A stretch of DNA of 61,424 bases from Pseudoselenomonas ruminantium (GCA_015058655.1 SVBX01000018.1:1-61424), one strand, 5' to 3'. Counted from the stretch's first letter, positions 41,089 to 50,007 are shown. Numbers and translations are program-made. Notes: a model not told the origin generated them from the letters alone.

Positions 41089-42375
41089 TCAGAAAATATT
41101 CTCTGCTACCACGATGGTCTGGTCACGGTTGGGGCCCACGGAAACGATGCCGATGTCAATGCCCGTTACCTCTGCCATGCGCTCTATATACTTGCGGGCC
41201 TTCTCCGGCAAGTCTTCGTATTTGCGGATACCGCTGATATCCGTCTTCCAGCCCTCGAAAGTCTCGTAGACAGGCTCGCACTCGGCTACCATCTTCAGGC
41301 TGGCAGGCACCAGCTTCAGGATCTCGCCCTTGTACTTGTAGCCCACGCACATCTTGATTTCGTCAAAGCTGTCCAGGATATCCAGGCGGGTGATGGCCAT
41401 GTAGTCGATGCCGGAAATGACACCTGCATAGCGCACCACCACGGCATCCAGCCAGCCCGTGCGGCGGGGACGGCCAGTGACCACGCCGTATTCGTGGCCT
41501 TTCTCCCGGAGCTTGTCACCAATCTCATTCAGCTGCTCCGTAGGGAAGGGGCCTTCGCCTACGCGGGTGCAATAAGCCTTCACCACGCCGAAGACCTTGC
41601 CAATCTTCTTGGGAGATACGCCAGCCCCCACGGCTACGCCGCCAGAAATGGGATGAGAAGCGGTGCAGTAGGGATAAGTGCCATAGTCTATGTCCAGCAT
41701 GGTAGCCTGGGCGCCCTCGAAGAGCACCTTGCGGCCTGCGTCGATTTCATCGTTCAGCAGGGTGATGGCATCGCACACATAGGGACGGAGCCTGTCGGCA
41801 TAGCCCATATACTCCTTGTAAATCTCATCGAAATCAAGGGGCTCATGGCCATAGAGGGCCTGCAGTTCCCTGTTCTTCCGCGCCAGATTCACCTTCAGCT
41901 TCTCGGCAAATGTCTCCGGGTCCATCCACTCGCAGACCCGGATGCCGATGCGGTCATCGCGGTCGATATAGCAAGGGCCTATGCCGTTCTTGGTGGTGCC
42001 TATCTTGCCAGCGCCCTTCTGCTCATCTTCCAAGCCATCCATCAAGCGATGGTAGGGCAAGACCACATGGGCGCGGTCAGACAGGCGGATGCCGGACACA
42101 TCAATGCCCCGGGCCTCCATGGCATCCATTTCCTGCAGCATGACCTTGGGGTCAACCACCACGCCATTGGCGATGATATTATGGGTTCCTTTATATAGGA
42201 TACCGGAAGGCAGCAGGCGAAGCTTGTAATCTTCCCCGTCCACCATGACAGTGTGGCCAGCATTGCTGCCCCCCTGGAAACGCACCACAGTCTCAGCCTG
42301 CTGGGCCAGGTAGTCAACAATCTTCCCCTTGCCCTCGTCCCCCCACTGGGTACCGGTAATAACGACAGTAGACAT
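41089..42375 (-). CDS. purA: adenylosuccinate synthetase
   Basis: Joins IMP and aspartate using GTP to form adenylosuccinate, the first of two steps to AMP. 428 aa, full length, with GTQWGDEGKGKIVD (~8-21), the catalytic GGSNAGHTV, the NGIGPCYIDR segment, and VVTGRPRRTGWLD near the aspartate loop. The ATG at 42375 has AAGGAG 8 nt upstream; the open frame extends 17 codons further without support. purB, the next enzyme, is just upstream on the same strand, separated by 287 bp with two repeats. Confidence 0.97.
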   Translation of the reverse strand: MSTVVITGTQWGDEGKGKIVDYLAQQAETVVRFQGGSNAGHTVMVDGEDYKLRLLPSGILYKGTHNIIANGVVVDPKVMLQEMDAMEARGIDVSGIRLSDRAHVVLPYHRLMDGLEDEQKGAGKIGTTKNGIGPCYIDRDDRIGIRVCEWMDPETFAEKLKVNLARKNRELQALYGHEPLDFDEIYKEYMGYADRLRPYVCDAITLLNDEIDAGRKVLFEGAQATMLDIDYGTYPYCTASHPISGGVAVGAGVSPKKIGKVFGVVKAYCTRVGEGPFPTEQLNEIGDKLREKGHEYGVVTGRPRRTGWLDAVVVRYAGVISGIDYMAITRLDILDSFDEIKMCVGYKYKGEILKLVPASLKMVAECEPVYETFEGWKTDISGIRKYEDLPEKARKYIERMAEVTGIDIGIVSVGPNRDQTIVVAENIF

Positions 42376-42427
42376 ATAAAACGCTCCTTTCGAGCCAGCC
42401 CAACTTATCGTAAACATCATTATCATT

Positions 42428-42490
42428 GCAAGCAGCCCCCCACCACCGCCAGCGGCGGTCCCCCGCCCCCCCTATGGGGGCGGACATTGA
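42428..42490. repeat. GC-rich hairpin pair between purA and purB
   Basis: Two adjacent stems, CCGCC-agc-GGCGG and GCCCCCC-ctat-GGGGGC, in a C/G-skewed stretch unlike the flanks. The layout recalls palindromic repeats of other Firmicutes; no second copy is present here. Confidence 0.45.
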
Positions 42491-42570
42491 GTATGAGCAA
42501 TAATTCTGTCGTTTACTATACAAGGCCAACTCAAAAATAATTCTATTTTCAGCCCATGGATGGGCGTTAT

Positions 42571-42653
42571 GCGGCCGTCCGATTTCACGGACGAAATCGC
42601 GGCCGCGTTTTCTTTTGGTTCGTTTTCTTTGCGACAAAGAAAATGAACAGCCG
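42571..42653. repeat. two-hairpin repeat, family D copy 1
   Basis: Variable GC-rich stem (GCGGCCG.../CGGCCGC) followed by TTTCTTTTGGTTC and a second stem TTTTCTTTG-cgac-AAAGAAAA. Matches 53554-53635 in layout and in the TTTCTTTTGGT..TTTTCTTTG core. It starts 10 bp downstream of the purB stop on the purB transcript and may act as its terminator. Confidence 0.7.
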
Positions 42654-42662
42654 AAACTAAAC

Positions 42663-43967
42663 TCAGAGCCCAAACCTTTCAAATATAGTATCAACATGAC
42701 GGAGGAAGTAATTATAATCAAAGCACCCCTCAATCTCTTCCTTAGAAAGGTACTTCGTAATATCCTCATCCTTCTCCACATTGGCCTTGAAGTCTTCCCC
42801 TTCCAGCCAGCGCTTCATGGCATTGCGCTGCACCCATTTGTAGGCATCCTCGCGCAGCACGCCCTTGCTCACGATGGTCAGCAGGAGCCTCTGGCTGTAG
42901 ATGAGACCGCCGGTGCGGTTGAGATTCTCCAGCATAGCCTCGGGATAAACCAGCAGCTTGTCTATGATATTGGTAAACTTCTGCACGCAGTAGTCCACAT
43001 TGATGGTGGAATCCGGCAGGATCACGCGCTCCACTGAGGAGTGGGAAATGTCACGCTCATGCCAGAGGGTGATGTTCTCCATGGCTGCCTGGGCATTGCC
43101 CCGCACCAGGCGGGCCATGCCGGAAATGCGCTCGCAGTTGATGGGGTTGCGCTTGTGGGGCATGGCAGAAGAACCCTTCTGTCCCTTGGAGAAGAACTCC
43201 TCAGCCTCACGGATATCCGTGCGCTGCCAGTTGCGAACCTCGGTGGCGAACTTCTCGAAAGAGCTGGCGATAAGGGCCAGGGTAGTGATGAACTCAGCAT
43301 GGCGGTCACGCTGGATGACCTGGGTGGCCAGCGGAGTGGGGGTAAGTCCCAAAGCCTTGCAGGCCATCTCCTCAATCTTCGGGTCGATATTGGAGTAGGT
43401 GCCCACAGCGCCGGAGAGCTTGCCCACGGAAATAGTCTTCTTGGCATGCTCCAAACGGTCGATGCAGCGATCCACCTCTGCACTCCACAGGAGGAACTTC
43501 AGTCCCAGAGTCATGGGCTCGGCATGGATGCCATGAGTCCTGCCGATGCAGGGAGTATGCTTGAATTCTGCAGCGCGGCGGCGCACCACTTCGCGGAATT
43601 TCTTCAAATCTTCAAGGATGATGTCTGCAGCATCCTTCAGCTGCAGGCAGGTAGCGGTATCTTCCACATCCGAGGATGTCAATCCCACATGGATGTACTT
43701 GGAATCCTCGCCCACATTCTCGGCCACGGTGGTCAAGAAGGCGATGAGGTCGTGGTGGGTAACCGCCTCGATCTCAAGGATGCGCTCCACGGTGAAGACA
43801 GGGCCTGCATTTACCTTCTCGCGAATGCGCTGCACAGCATCTTTGGGAATGTATCCCAGCTCCGCAGCTGCATCGCAAGCAGCCAGCTCTACCTCCAGAA
43901 CCCGCTGCCACTTGGCGGTATCCGTCCAAATAGCGCCCATCTCAGGATTCGTGTAACGTGCGATCAT
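42663..43967 (-). CDS. purB: adenylosuccinate lyase
   Basis: Fumarase/aspartase-fold enzyme acting twice in purine synthesis: it releases fumarate from SAICAR and from adenylosuccinate. 434 aa with MIARYTNPEMGAIWTD at the start, THHDLIAFL, the TSSDVEDTATCLQ segment, and the signature loop SSAMPHKRNPINCE with its catalytic serine. A hairpin followed by a T run lies ~65 nt upstream in the leader (44030-44085) and may be an attenuator. A purB-purA order fits AMP synthesis. Confidence 0.97.
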   Translation of the reverse strand: MIARYTNPEMGAIWTDTAKWQRVLEVELAACDAAAELGYIPKDAVQRIREKVNAGPVFTVERILEIEAVTHHDLIAFLTTVAENVGEDSKYIHVGLTSSDVEDTATCLQLKDAADIILEDLKKFREVVRRRAAEFKHTPCIGRTHGIHAEPMTLGLKFLLWSAEVDRCIDRLEHAKKTISVGKLSGAVGTYSNIDPKIEEMACKALGLTPTPLATQVIQRDRHAEFITTLALIASSFEKFATEVRNWQRTDIREAEEFFSKGQKGSSAMPHKRNPINCERISGMARLVRGNAQAAMENITLWHERDISHSSVERVILPDSTINVDYCVQKFTNIIDKLLVYPEAMLENLNRTGGLIYSQRLLLTIVSKGVLREDAYKWVQRNAMKRWLEGEDFKANVEKDEDITKYLSKEEIEGCFDYNYFLRHVDTIFERFGL

Positions 43968-44029
43968 CAGTTTTCCTCCCTAAAATCCTTGCGGCGTCAC
44001 TGCACCGCAGAAGTGAAAACAACACAACG

Positions 44030-44085
44030 AAAAAACTCAAATTGACCGTGCCGACACTTTCAGCTAACGGCCTCATTTTGAGTTT
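44030..44085 (-). promoter_or_regulatory. attenuator-like hairpin in purB leader
   Basis: Minus strand: AAACTCAAA..TGA pairs with TCA..TTTGAGTTT, capped by nested stems GGCCGT/ACGGTC and GCTGA/TCGGC, then TTTTTT. There is no minus-strand gene upstream for it to terminate, so it may control read-through into purB. No known purine riboswitch consensus was recognised. Confidence 0.45.
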
Positions 44086-44087
44086 GG

Positions 44088-44246
44088 AAGGAACTGGCAA
44101 TAAACAAATTTTAAGATAGGACGCAGGATAAATCTTCATAGGCTAGGCGGAGGAAGGAGACATAGCGGTGCTATGCCGACTGACGACAACGACGCATATG
44201 GAGATTTAGACCAGTCATATCTAAAATTTATTTATGAACAGTTCCG
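44088..44246. repeat. ~160-bp imperfect palindrome, family A copy 2
   Basis: Outer arms AAGGAACTG / CAGTTCC, then AAATTTTAAGATA / TATCTAAAATTT, with the same central block (GGCGGAGGAAGGAGACATAG then CGGTGCTATG..CGACTGACGACAA) as 35174-35333. It lies between the divergent purB and LCP genes. The remainder of this 547-bp gap, 44247-44410, holds nothing I recognise. Confidence 0.75.
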
Positions 44247-44410
44247 AAGATACCTTATTTACATATCCCTCGACAATGATAGCATTTTTACCTCTCATAT
44301 GTCAATCTGTTTACCGAAAAAGTGCTCCTGTGTCCTTTTTTCTGAAAAATTCAGCGAAACTTTCCCCCGGACAAAGAAAAGCATGCTGCCTTTTTTTCAG
44401 CAAATTTTAA

Positions 44411-44439
44411 TTGCACGGTGTTAATATTGCAATTATAAT
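44411..44439 (+). promoter_or_regulatory. LCP gene promoter
   Basis: TTGCAC (44411-44416), 17-bp spacer, TATAAT (44434-44439), about 75 nt upstream of the start. Confidence 0.8.
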
Positions 44440-44514
44440 ATTGTCTGTATGACTATTTTTAGGAAACTCAAATAGATTTTGATTATACTTTATTAAGAAA
44501 GAAGAGGTTATCTA

Positions 44515-45807
44515 TTGGCAGCTTCAAACTCTAGCATCCCCCCCAGGAAAAACAAGAAAAAAAGCCGCATATGGCCCTGGGTATTGGCCGCTTTCATCTT
44601 CTTGGGCGCCGCTTTGGCAGGTGCCTACTTCGCTTCCTCCAGCCTGGAGGACAAGCCGGTCATGACCAAGCAGGAAAAGGAAGAACTCCTCACCGCCAAG
44701 GACAAATCCACCATCATGATCATGGGCGTGGATGAGCGGGCTGACGATGTGGGGCGCTCTGACACTCTGATGATTGCCACCATCGATCCCAAGCTGGACC
44801 AGGCTGCCCTCCTCTCCATCCCCCGTGATACCCGGGTGAAAATCAAAGGCCATGGCTATGACAAGATCAATTCCGCTTACGCCTACGGAGGAGAAAAGCT
44901 CACCCAGAGCACCGTGGAAGACTTCTTGGGCGTGAACATGGATCACTACATCATCGTCAATGTGAAGGCTTTCCAGCGCATCATAGATGCCATCGGCGGC
45001 GTGGACATAGATGTAGAAAAGCGCATGTACTATGAAGACCCCTGGGACGATGACGGAGGCCTGCTCATAGACCTGCGCCCCGGCCTCCAGCACATGGACG
45101 GCAAGACCGCCGTCACCTATGTGCGCTACCGCGACGAGGAAGGCGACATCGGCCGCATCAAGCGCCAGCAGGCCTTCATGCAGGCCTGCATGGACAAGGT
45201 CACTTCCCCCTCCATCATCCCCAAGCTCCCTTCCGTCATCGCAGAAGTCTTCGAGTCCGTCAAGACCGACCTTTCCGTGCGCCAGCTCCTGGAATTCGCC
45301 GGTTCCCTGCAGAAGGCCAAGAACCACGGCCTGAAGACGGAAATGGTGCCGGGACGCCCCATGTACATCGAAGGCATCTCCTACTGGATTCCCAAAGTTT
45401 CCGAACTGCGTACGGCACTGGTCGATACTCTTGGCATCACCATGAACTCCACCATGCGCTCCCGCATCGAGCGGGCAGAGGCGGAGTACGAAAGCTCCAT
45501 CCCCTCCACCGCTACGGAAGTGCCAGCCAGCGACACCAGCATAGGCAAGGCCACCACCACCAAGCACAGCAGCAGCGATGATGAGGATCGCCCCCGCAGC
45601 CAGCGGAAGGAAACTGCCAAAGTCCAGAAGGACGATGAAGAGGAAGAGATTCCCGAGCGCAACAGGGCTCTCCGCGAGCGCAGCGAAAGCGCAAGCACCA
45701 GCCGCACCGAAGAGCCACCTGCCCAGAAGGTGCAGGAAGAAGCACCGGCCCCCAGCAACAATGACGCCCCCTCTCCCGGCAGGAACAGTGTCGGGAAAAC
45801 GAGATAA
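44515..45807 (+). CDS. LytR-CpsA-Psr (LCP) family protein
   Basis: 430-aa membrane protein of the family that transfers undecaprenyl-linked glycopolymers onto peptidoglycan. A basic cytoplasmic N-terminus (KNKKKSR) leads into one membrane span (~20-42), then an extracellular LCP domain (~60-300) with VDERADDVGRSDTLMI, LSIPRDTRV, KINSAYAYGG and VRYRDEEGDIGRIKRQQ, all standard LCP motifs with the phosphate-binding Arg and Asp. The last ~110 residues are low-complexity, rich in Glu, Ser, Arg, Pro and Ala. TTG start with AGAGG upstream. It is one of few plus-strand genes, with its own promoter and terminator. Confidence 0.93.
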   Translation: MAASNSSIPPRKNKKKSRIWPWVLAAFIFLGAALAGAYFASSSLEDKPVMTKQEKEELLTAKDKSTIMIMGVDERADDVGRSDTLMIATIDPKLDQAALLSIPRDTRVKIKGHGYDKINSAYAYGGEKLTQSTVEDFLGVNMDHYIIVNVKAFQRIIDAIGGVDIDVEKRMYYEDPWDDDGGLLIDLRPGLQHMDGKTAVTYVRYRDEEGDIGRIKRQQAFMQACMDKVTSPSIIPKLPSVIAEVFESVKTDLSVRQLLEFAGSLQKAKNHGLKTEMVPGRPMYIEGISYWIPKVSELRTALVDTLGITMNSTMRSRIERAEAEYESSIPSTATEVPASDTSIGKATTTKHSSSDDEDRPRSQRKETAKVQKDDEEEEIPERNRALRERSESASTSRTEEPPAQKVQEEAPAPSNNDAPSPGRNSVGKTR

Positions 45808-45814
45808 GAAAAAG

Positions 45815-45848
45815 AAGGACCACTCTCAGGGCAGTGGTCCTTCTTTTA
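45815..45848. terminator. bidirectional terminator
   Basis: Stem AAGGACCACT-ctcagggc-AGTGGTCCTT with A- and T-rich flanks between the converging LCP and NusG-II genes; it overlaps the last codons of the latter. Confidence 0.85.
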
Positions 45849-46182
45849 TTTCCAGCAACAATTTATGTGGCAGGCAGGCTGCTGTCTGCCCGGACTTTGA
45901 CAGTTTCCCTGTCTTCACGCATACTTTGTCTGGACAGTCAGCCTCCAGCACGCAGACGCTCTCGTCCTCCACCTGTATCAGATTGCGCCCCCGGCCAGAA
46001 ACTACCTCCACAGTCTCAATCCCCCGGTGGCCGGTGAGTTCTATGCGCTTGCAAAGCTCCCCTTCCACTCGTATCTCTGCATAAAGCGATGCTTTCTCTT
46101 CTCCTGCGAACAGCCAGAACGCCCCCGCCAGCACAGCCAGCAGCAGCGCCAGCAAATAAAAATCCCCTTTGCCCGACTCCAT
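45826..46182 (-). CDS. NusG domain II-containing small membrane protein
   Basis: 118 aa. A single N-terminal membrane anchor (~7-26) is followed by a NusG_II (DUF1312) beta domain with the family cysteines in DCPDKVCVKTG and AACLPHKLLLEI. Function not established; such genes often neighbour FMN-transfer or isoprenoid genes. The start is ambiguous: the frame opens with GTG 46218, but a promoter-like TTGACA-N17-GATACT with extended -10 (about 46208-46236) overlaps that region, so I favour ATG 46182 or 46185 next to AAAAGGGG. The 3' end overlaps the shared terminator. Confidence 0.8.
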   Translation of the reverse strand: MESGKGDFYLLALLLAVLAGAFWLFAGEEKASLYAEIRVEGELCKRIELTGHRGIETVEVVSGRGRNLIQVEDESVCVLEADCPDKVCVKTGKLSKSGQTAACLPHKLLLEIKEGPLP

Positions 46183-46319
46183 CATCCCCTTTTCTCGCAA
46201 GTATTTCCAGTATCCCACCCGACAGCCTTTCTGTCAAATCATGCGCCAGTATATCCTGTGGAACTGGCATTGTCCTGCATTTTCTGGACTGCCCAGGGAA
46301 AAGGCCGCCCAAAACTGGC

Positions 46320-46356
46320 AAAAAGCCTGCCGCAAGCAAGTGCGGCAGGCTTTTGT
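46320..46356. terminator. scrB terminator
   Basis: Stem AAAAAGCCTGCCGCA / TGCGGCAGGCTTTTG between scrB and the NusG-II gene; T run on the minus strand, 26 bp past the scrB stop. Confidence 0.85.
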
Positions 46357-46381
46357 CATATTTATCGCCCCAAGAGCTGTT

Positions 46382-47824
46382 TCAACTGAACTTATAGCTA
46401 TCCAGCTCCCACACCCGGCCGGATATGCTTTCCATATCCGCATCGGAATATATCCTCAGCTCCGGCTGGATGTTCTTCTCCGGGAACAGGAAGAAGGAAG
46501 CAGCTTCCTCTCCATGCTGGAAGAAAATCTCCACGGCAGTCTTGTCCACGAAGATGTGCAAGGACAGCACCCCGTCGGAATACAGACGGAACTTGCGCTT
46601 GCCCTTGCCCCCCAGCTTCATGCCGCTGCGGTCGATGACGCAGGCCTGCTCCTGAGTGTCATAAGTGATGACAGTCTTCTCCAGGCCATACACCAGCTGC
46701 AGGGAAACCCTGTGCGCCTCCCCCAGGCTGATGTCCAGCATGATTTCCGAAGTGTCGTAAAGGCCGCAGACGAGCTCGTCTGTGCTGTCGTTGTCCAGGG
46801 ACACCGCAGTGTCCTCGATGCGCAGGGCCTTCATCTCACGGGCAGGCTTGGAGTAAATGTGCCCCTGCCTGAGGGTCAGTTCCCTGGGCATGGTCAGGCT
46901 GTATACCCACCCCTTCTCCGCCGTGGGATAGTCCTCATCCTTATCCGGCATGCCCATCCAGCCAAGCATGAGGTTCCTGCCCTCATGCTGGAACACCTGG
47001 GGAGCGTAGAAGTCAAAGCCGTGATCAAGCTCCTGGAACTTGCCGTGAAGAAGGGTCATGGCGTCAAGGGAAGCATGGCCCGCCACATAGCCCGCCTGAT
47101 AGATGTTCTGGCGGTCATACTCTCTGGCCTCAAGTCCCTGGGGACAGAAGATAAGCGCTTCATAGTCCCCGAAGCGCAGCAGATTAGGGCATTCCCACAT
47201 ATAGCCGAAATCTCCCAGGCGGTGGGACATTTCCCCTTTGCACTGCCAGCCCTGCTCCGTTTCCTCATAGACCAGCACCGTGCCTTTTTCATCCTCCCGC
47301 TGGGCTCCCAGCACGAAATAGCGCTTGCCATGGCGGCTGAAGATATAGGGGTCGCGGAAGTGTCCCGTGTAGCCGGGCGCCGCATCCGGCACCGCAATTT
47401 CTTCTTTTTGGATGGTGCCATCGGCCTGCAGGGTGCCGAAGCGCTGGGCAGGGGTGCGCTTGCCGTTCTCGTCCTTAGCATTGCAAGTGTAGGCCACTCT
47501 CAGACGCCCATTTTCCACTGTGCCGCAGCCAGAATAACAGCCGTCCTTGTCGTGCTCATCCGAGGGCCACAAGGACAGCTCCGGCACAGTGTAATGGACG
47601 AAATCACGGGTCTTGGTGTGTGCCCAGCACTTGTTCTTGTGCACCACTCCCAAGGGATTCCACTGGTAGAAGATATGGTATTCATCCTTGTAATAAGTCA
47701 GCCCGTTGGGGTCATTGATGAGTCCGAAGGGCATTTCCAGATGAAAGCGGTTGTGCCAGCGATGAGAAAAGGGCATTCCCTCCCGCACCCGGGCATCTAT
47801 CGCCGCTTTGTCGAATTTTTCCAT
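46382..47824 (-). CDS. scrB: sucrose-6-phosphate hydrolase (GH32)
   Basis: Cleaves the sucrose 6-phosphate made by the PTS into glucose 6-phosphate and fructose. 480 aa. The five-bladed GH32 propeller carries the nucleophile motif NDPNG (~37-41), FRDPYIF (~157, transition-state Asp), and MWECPN (acid/base Glu, ~210). The C-terminal beta-sandwich ends with LHIFVDKTAVEIFF and ELRIYSD. No signal peptide, as expected for a cytoplasmic phosphosugar enzyme. AGGAGG precedes the ATG. It is cotranscribed after scrA with a strong hairpin between. Confidence 0.95.
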   Translation of the reverse strand: MEKFDKAAIDARVREGMPFSHRWHNRFHLEMPFGLINDPNGLTYYKDEYHIFYQWNPLGVVHKNKCWAHTKTRDFVHYTVPELSLWPSDEHDKDGCYSGCGTVENGRLRVAYTCNAKDENGKRTPAQRFGTLQADGTIQKEEIAVPDAAPGYTGHFRDPYIFSRHGKRYFVLGAQREDEKGTVLVYEETEQGWQCKGEMSHRLGDFGYMWECPNLLRFGDYEALIFCPQGLEAREYDRQNIYQAGYVAGHASLDAMTLLHGKFQELDHGFDFYAPQVFQHEGRNLMLGWMGMPDKDEDYPTAEKGWVYSLTMPRELTLRQGHIYSKPAREMKALRIEDTAVSLDNDSTDELVCGLYDTSEIMLDISLGEAHRVSLQLVYGLEKTVITYDTQEQACVIDRSGMKLGGKGKRKFRLYSDGVLSLHIFVDKTAVEIFFQHGEEAASFFLFPEKNIQPELRIYSDADMESISGRVWELDSYKFS

Positions 47825-47845
47825 AGAAGGTCAGCCTCCTTTTTT

Positions 47846-47903
47846 TAGAAAAAGCGGCCCATGACTTATGCTCCACATCTGTTTTGCTAAAGTCATAGGC
47901 CGC
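47846..47903 (-). terminator. intercistronic hairpin between scrA and scrB
   Basis: Minus-strand stem GCGGCCTATGACTTTA / TAAGTCATGGGCCGC followed by TTTTTCT, 20 bp past the scrA stop and just before the scrB ribosome site. It should lower scrB expression relative to scrA, or protect the scrA message 3' end. Confidence 0.75.
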
Positions 47904-47923
47904 ATCTATTTCATAATTTCAGA

Positions 47924-49798
47924 TTACTCCTCCGGAGTGAAGAGGGTGAAAGTCAGGGCAAAAGCCACTGCAAAGCCCACCACATTGACCATGATGTAAG
48001 GAAGCAGATGGTCAAGGTAAAGGAGGGTGCCGGGGATAACCGTAATGCCCATGCCGGTACCTGCCAGCTGCATGAAGCTTGCCAGGCCGCCTGCGCAAGC
48101 GCCGCCTACCAGGCCATAGATGAAGGGCTTCATGAAGCGGAGGTTGATACCGAAGATAGCAGGCTCAGTGATGCCCAGGAAAGCGGGCACAGCAGAGGAA
48201 ATGTAGAGAGCGCGCTTCTTGGCGTTCTTGGTCTTGGCAGCCACAGCCACGGCAGCGCCGCCCTGGGCCACGATAGCGCCGGTGATGATGGCATTGAAAG
48301 GATCTACGCCGGTGGTAGCCAGGAGCTGGACTTCCAGAGCGTTGAAGATGTGATGGACACCGAAGACAACCACTACCTGCTGGAGGCCGCCCACTACGAT
48401 GCCGCCGATGCCGAAGGGCAGCTGCAGGAAGGCCTGCACAGCGCCGAAGATAGCATTCTCAAGGGTATGCATGATGGGGCCGACAACCAGCAGGCCGAGG
48501 ATCATGCAGGTGAACAGAGTCAGGAACGGGGTCACGATGAGGTCGATGAGGTCAGGCACGAACTTCTTCAGGAAAGCCTGCAGCTTGGCAGCCACGATGC
48601 CCAGCACCAGAGCGGGCAGCACAGAACCCTGATAGCCAACCACGGGGACGGTGAAGCCCAGCACATCCATCATGAGGGGCTCCTGTGCGCCGCCGGGGAT
48701 AGCAGCCCAGGCGTTAGGCAACTGGGGGGCAACCAGCATCAGGCCCAGAACCAGGCCGATGACCGGGGTGCCGCCGAAGCGCTTCATGGTGGACCAGCAC
48801 ACCAGGGCCGGCAGGAAGATGAAGGCGGTATCCGTGAGCACCTGGCTCATGGTCAGCACATTGCCGCTGAACTCAACGCCCAGGGCCTGAGATGCGCCGC
48901 GCAGGCCCATGAAAAGACCTGTTGCCACCAGCACGGGGATGATGGGCACGAAGACATCGCCCAGAGTGCGGGAAATCTTCTGCATGGTAGACATCTGCTC
49001 ATAGGCCTCAGCCTTGTTGTTGCTGGTGGAGCCCAAGGAAGTACCTGCCACGAAAACATCAAAGACCTTGTCCACAAAGCCGGTGCCCAGGATGATCTGA
49101 TACTGGGCAGCTGCGAAGAACTGGCCCTTGACGCCGTCGATATTCTCGATGGCCTTCTCGTCGATCTTGTCGCGATCATTGACGATGAGGCGCAGGCGGG
49201 TAGCGCAGTGCTCGGCGCTGCGGACATTGTCCATGCCGCCTACATACTTAGCGATGAGCTTGGCCACGCGCTCCTCAGCGGGGAGGTCAGCCAGAGCCTT
49301 CTCATCAGCAGCCACATCATGGCCGGAAGCAGCAGCGGCAGCGGGAGCAGCAGCTTCCTCGCCATCCACAGTAATCTCCTGGTCGCCCAGAGCTACAGTG
49401 ATCTTGCCGAAATCAGCGGCATTGGTGACCAGCACCGGAGTGGTCACATCGTAGCCTGCAGCCACGATAGCAGCCACATCGAACTCCAGCAGCAGCTGGC
49501 CGCGCTTCACCTTGTCCCCCTGTGCCACATGGGCAGTGAAATGCTCGCCCTTGAGGTTCACAGTATCAAGACCCACATGGATGAGGATGTCAGCGCCATT
49601 ATCCCCGTGAAGGCCAATGGCATGCTTGGTCTCGAAGAGAACCGTGACCTCGCCATCCACTGGCGCATAAACCTTGCCCTGAGGCTCGCTGACGGCAGCA
49701 CCCTTCCCCATGGCCCCGCCGGCAAAAGCCGGATCCTTGACCTCTGAAAGCGGTACCAGCTTGCCCTGCAGAGGGCTGTCCAGACGCAAATCTGACAT
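47924..49798 (-). CDS. scrA: sucrose PTS transporter subunit IIABC
   Basis: Imports and phosphorylates sucrose. 624 aa in an unusual order. EIIA-Glc type (~1-140, active His74 in ILIHVGLDTV, partner His59 in ETKHAIG) comes first. An Ala-rich linker (~148-160) follows, then EIIB (~172-250, phospho-Cys198 in SAEHCATRLRL), then EIIC (~270-624, about ten spans, with GITEPAIFGINLRFMKPF). Most sucrose permeases are B-C or B-C-A. Sucrose is inferred from the adjacent scrB; trehalose or another beta-glucoside-type sugar is possible. AGGAGG precedes the ATG. No regulator gene is nearby. Confidence 0.9.
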   Translation of the reverse strand: MSDLRLDSPLQGKLVPLSEVKDPAFAGGAMGKGAAVSEPQGKVYAPVDGEVTVLFETKHAIGLHGDNGADILIHVGLDTVNLKGEHFTAHVAQGDKVKRGQLLLEFDVAAIVAAGYDVTTPVLVTNAADFGKITVALGDQEITVDGEEAAAPAAAAASGHDVAADEKALADLPAEERVAKLIAKYVGGMDNVRSAEHCATRLRLIVNDRDKIDEKAIENIDGVKGQFFAAAQYQIILGTGFVDKVFDVFVAGTSLGSTSNNKAEAYEQMSTMQKISRTLGDVFVPIIPVLVATGLFMGLRGASQALGVEFSGNVLTMSQVLTDTAFIFLPALVCWSTMKRFGGTPVIGLVLGLMLVAPQLPNAWAAIPGGAQEPLMMDVLGFTVPVVGYQGSVLPALVLGIVAAKLQAFLKKFVPDLIDLIVTPFLTLFTCMILGLLVVGPIMHTLENAIFGAVQAFLQLPFGIGGIVVGGLQQVVVVFGVHHIFNALEVQLLATTGVDPFNAIITGAIVAQGGAAVAVAAKTKNAKKRALYISSAVPAFLGITEPAIFGINLRFMKPFIYGLVGGACAGGLASFMQLAGTGMGITVIPGTLLYLDHLLPYIMVNVVGFAVAFALTFTLFTPEE

Positions 49799-49823
49799 TG
49801 ATAATTCCTCCTCTTTCCTCTCT

Positions 49824-49838
49824 CTGGAAACGATACCC
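49824..49838 (+). promoter_or_regulatory. possible cre-like site in scrA leader
   Basis: CTGGAAACGATACCC partly matches the catabolite-responsive element WTGNAARCGNWWWCA, with mismatches in the right half. Weak, but position close to a sugar gene is suitable. Confidence 0.3.
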
Positions 49839-49942
49839 TAAATACGCGCAGATAGTAATATGAATAAGAACACAGGAACTTTATCCTTAAGACTATATTC
49901 TACACAAGTCCCCTCGTTCCTGCCGGGATACCTATGAAAACA

Positions 49943-49971
49943 GTTCCAATCGCCTATGGAACCAATTCCAT
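49943..49971. promoter_or_regulatory. overlapping dyads downstream of scrA promoter
   Basis: Two interlocking perfect dyads: GTTCCA-N8-TGGAAC (49943-49962) and ATGGAA-N4-TTCCAT (49956-49971), starting about 8 nt after the expected transcription start. They could bind a LacI-type sucrose repressor or form mutually exclusive RNA hairpins. The interval 49799-50107 has no gene. Confidence 0.55.
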
Positions 49972-49978
49972 TTATTAC

Positions 49979-50007
49979 ATCATAATACACCCTCGAACTT
50001 TTGTCAA
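49979..50007 (-). promoter_or_regulatory. scrA-scrB promoter
   Basis: Minus-strand TTGACA (50002-50007), 17-bp spacer, TATGAT (49979-49984), about 180 nt before the start. Confidence 0.8.

Noticed and set aside
44173..44424. 83-codon plus-strand frame before the LCP gene
   Set aside because: Begins inside repeat A2, has no ribosome site, low-complexity composition, and overlaps the LCP promoter.
49840..49980. BglG/SacY-type ribonucleic antiterminator in the scrA leader
   Set aside because: The dyads do not match the 29-nt RAT consensus and no antiterminator gene is nearby.
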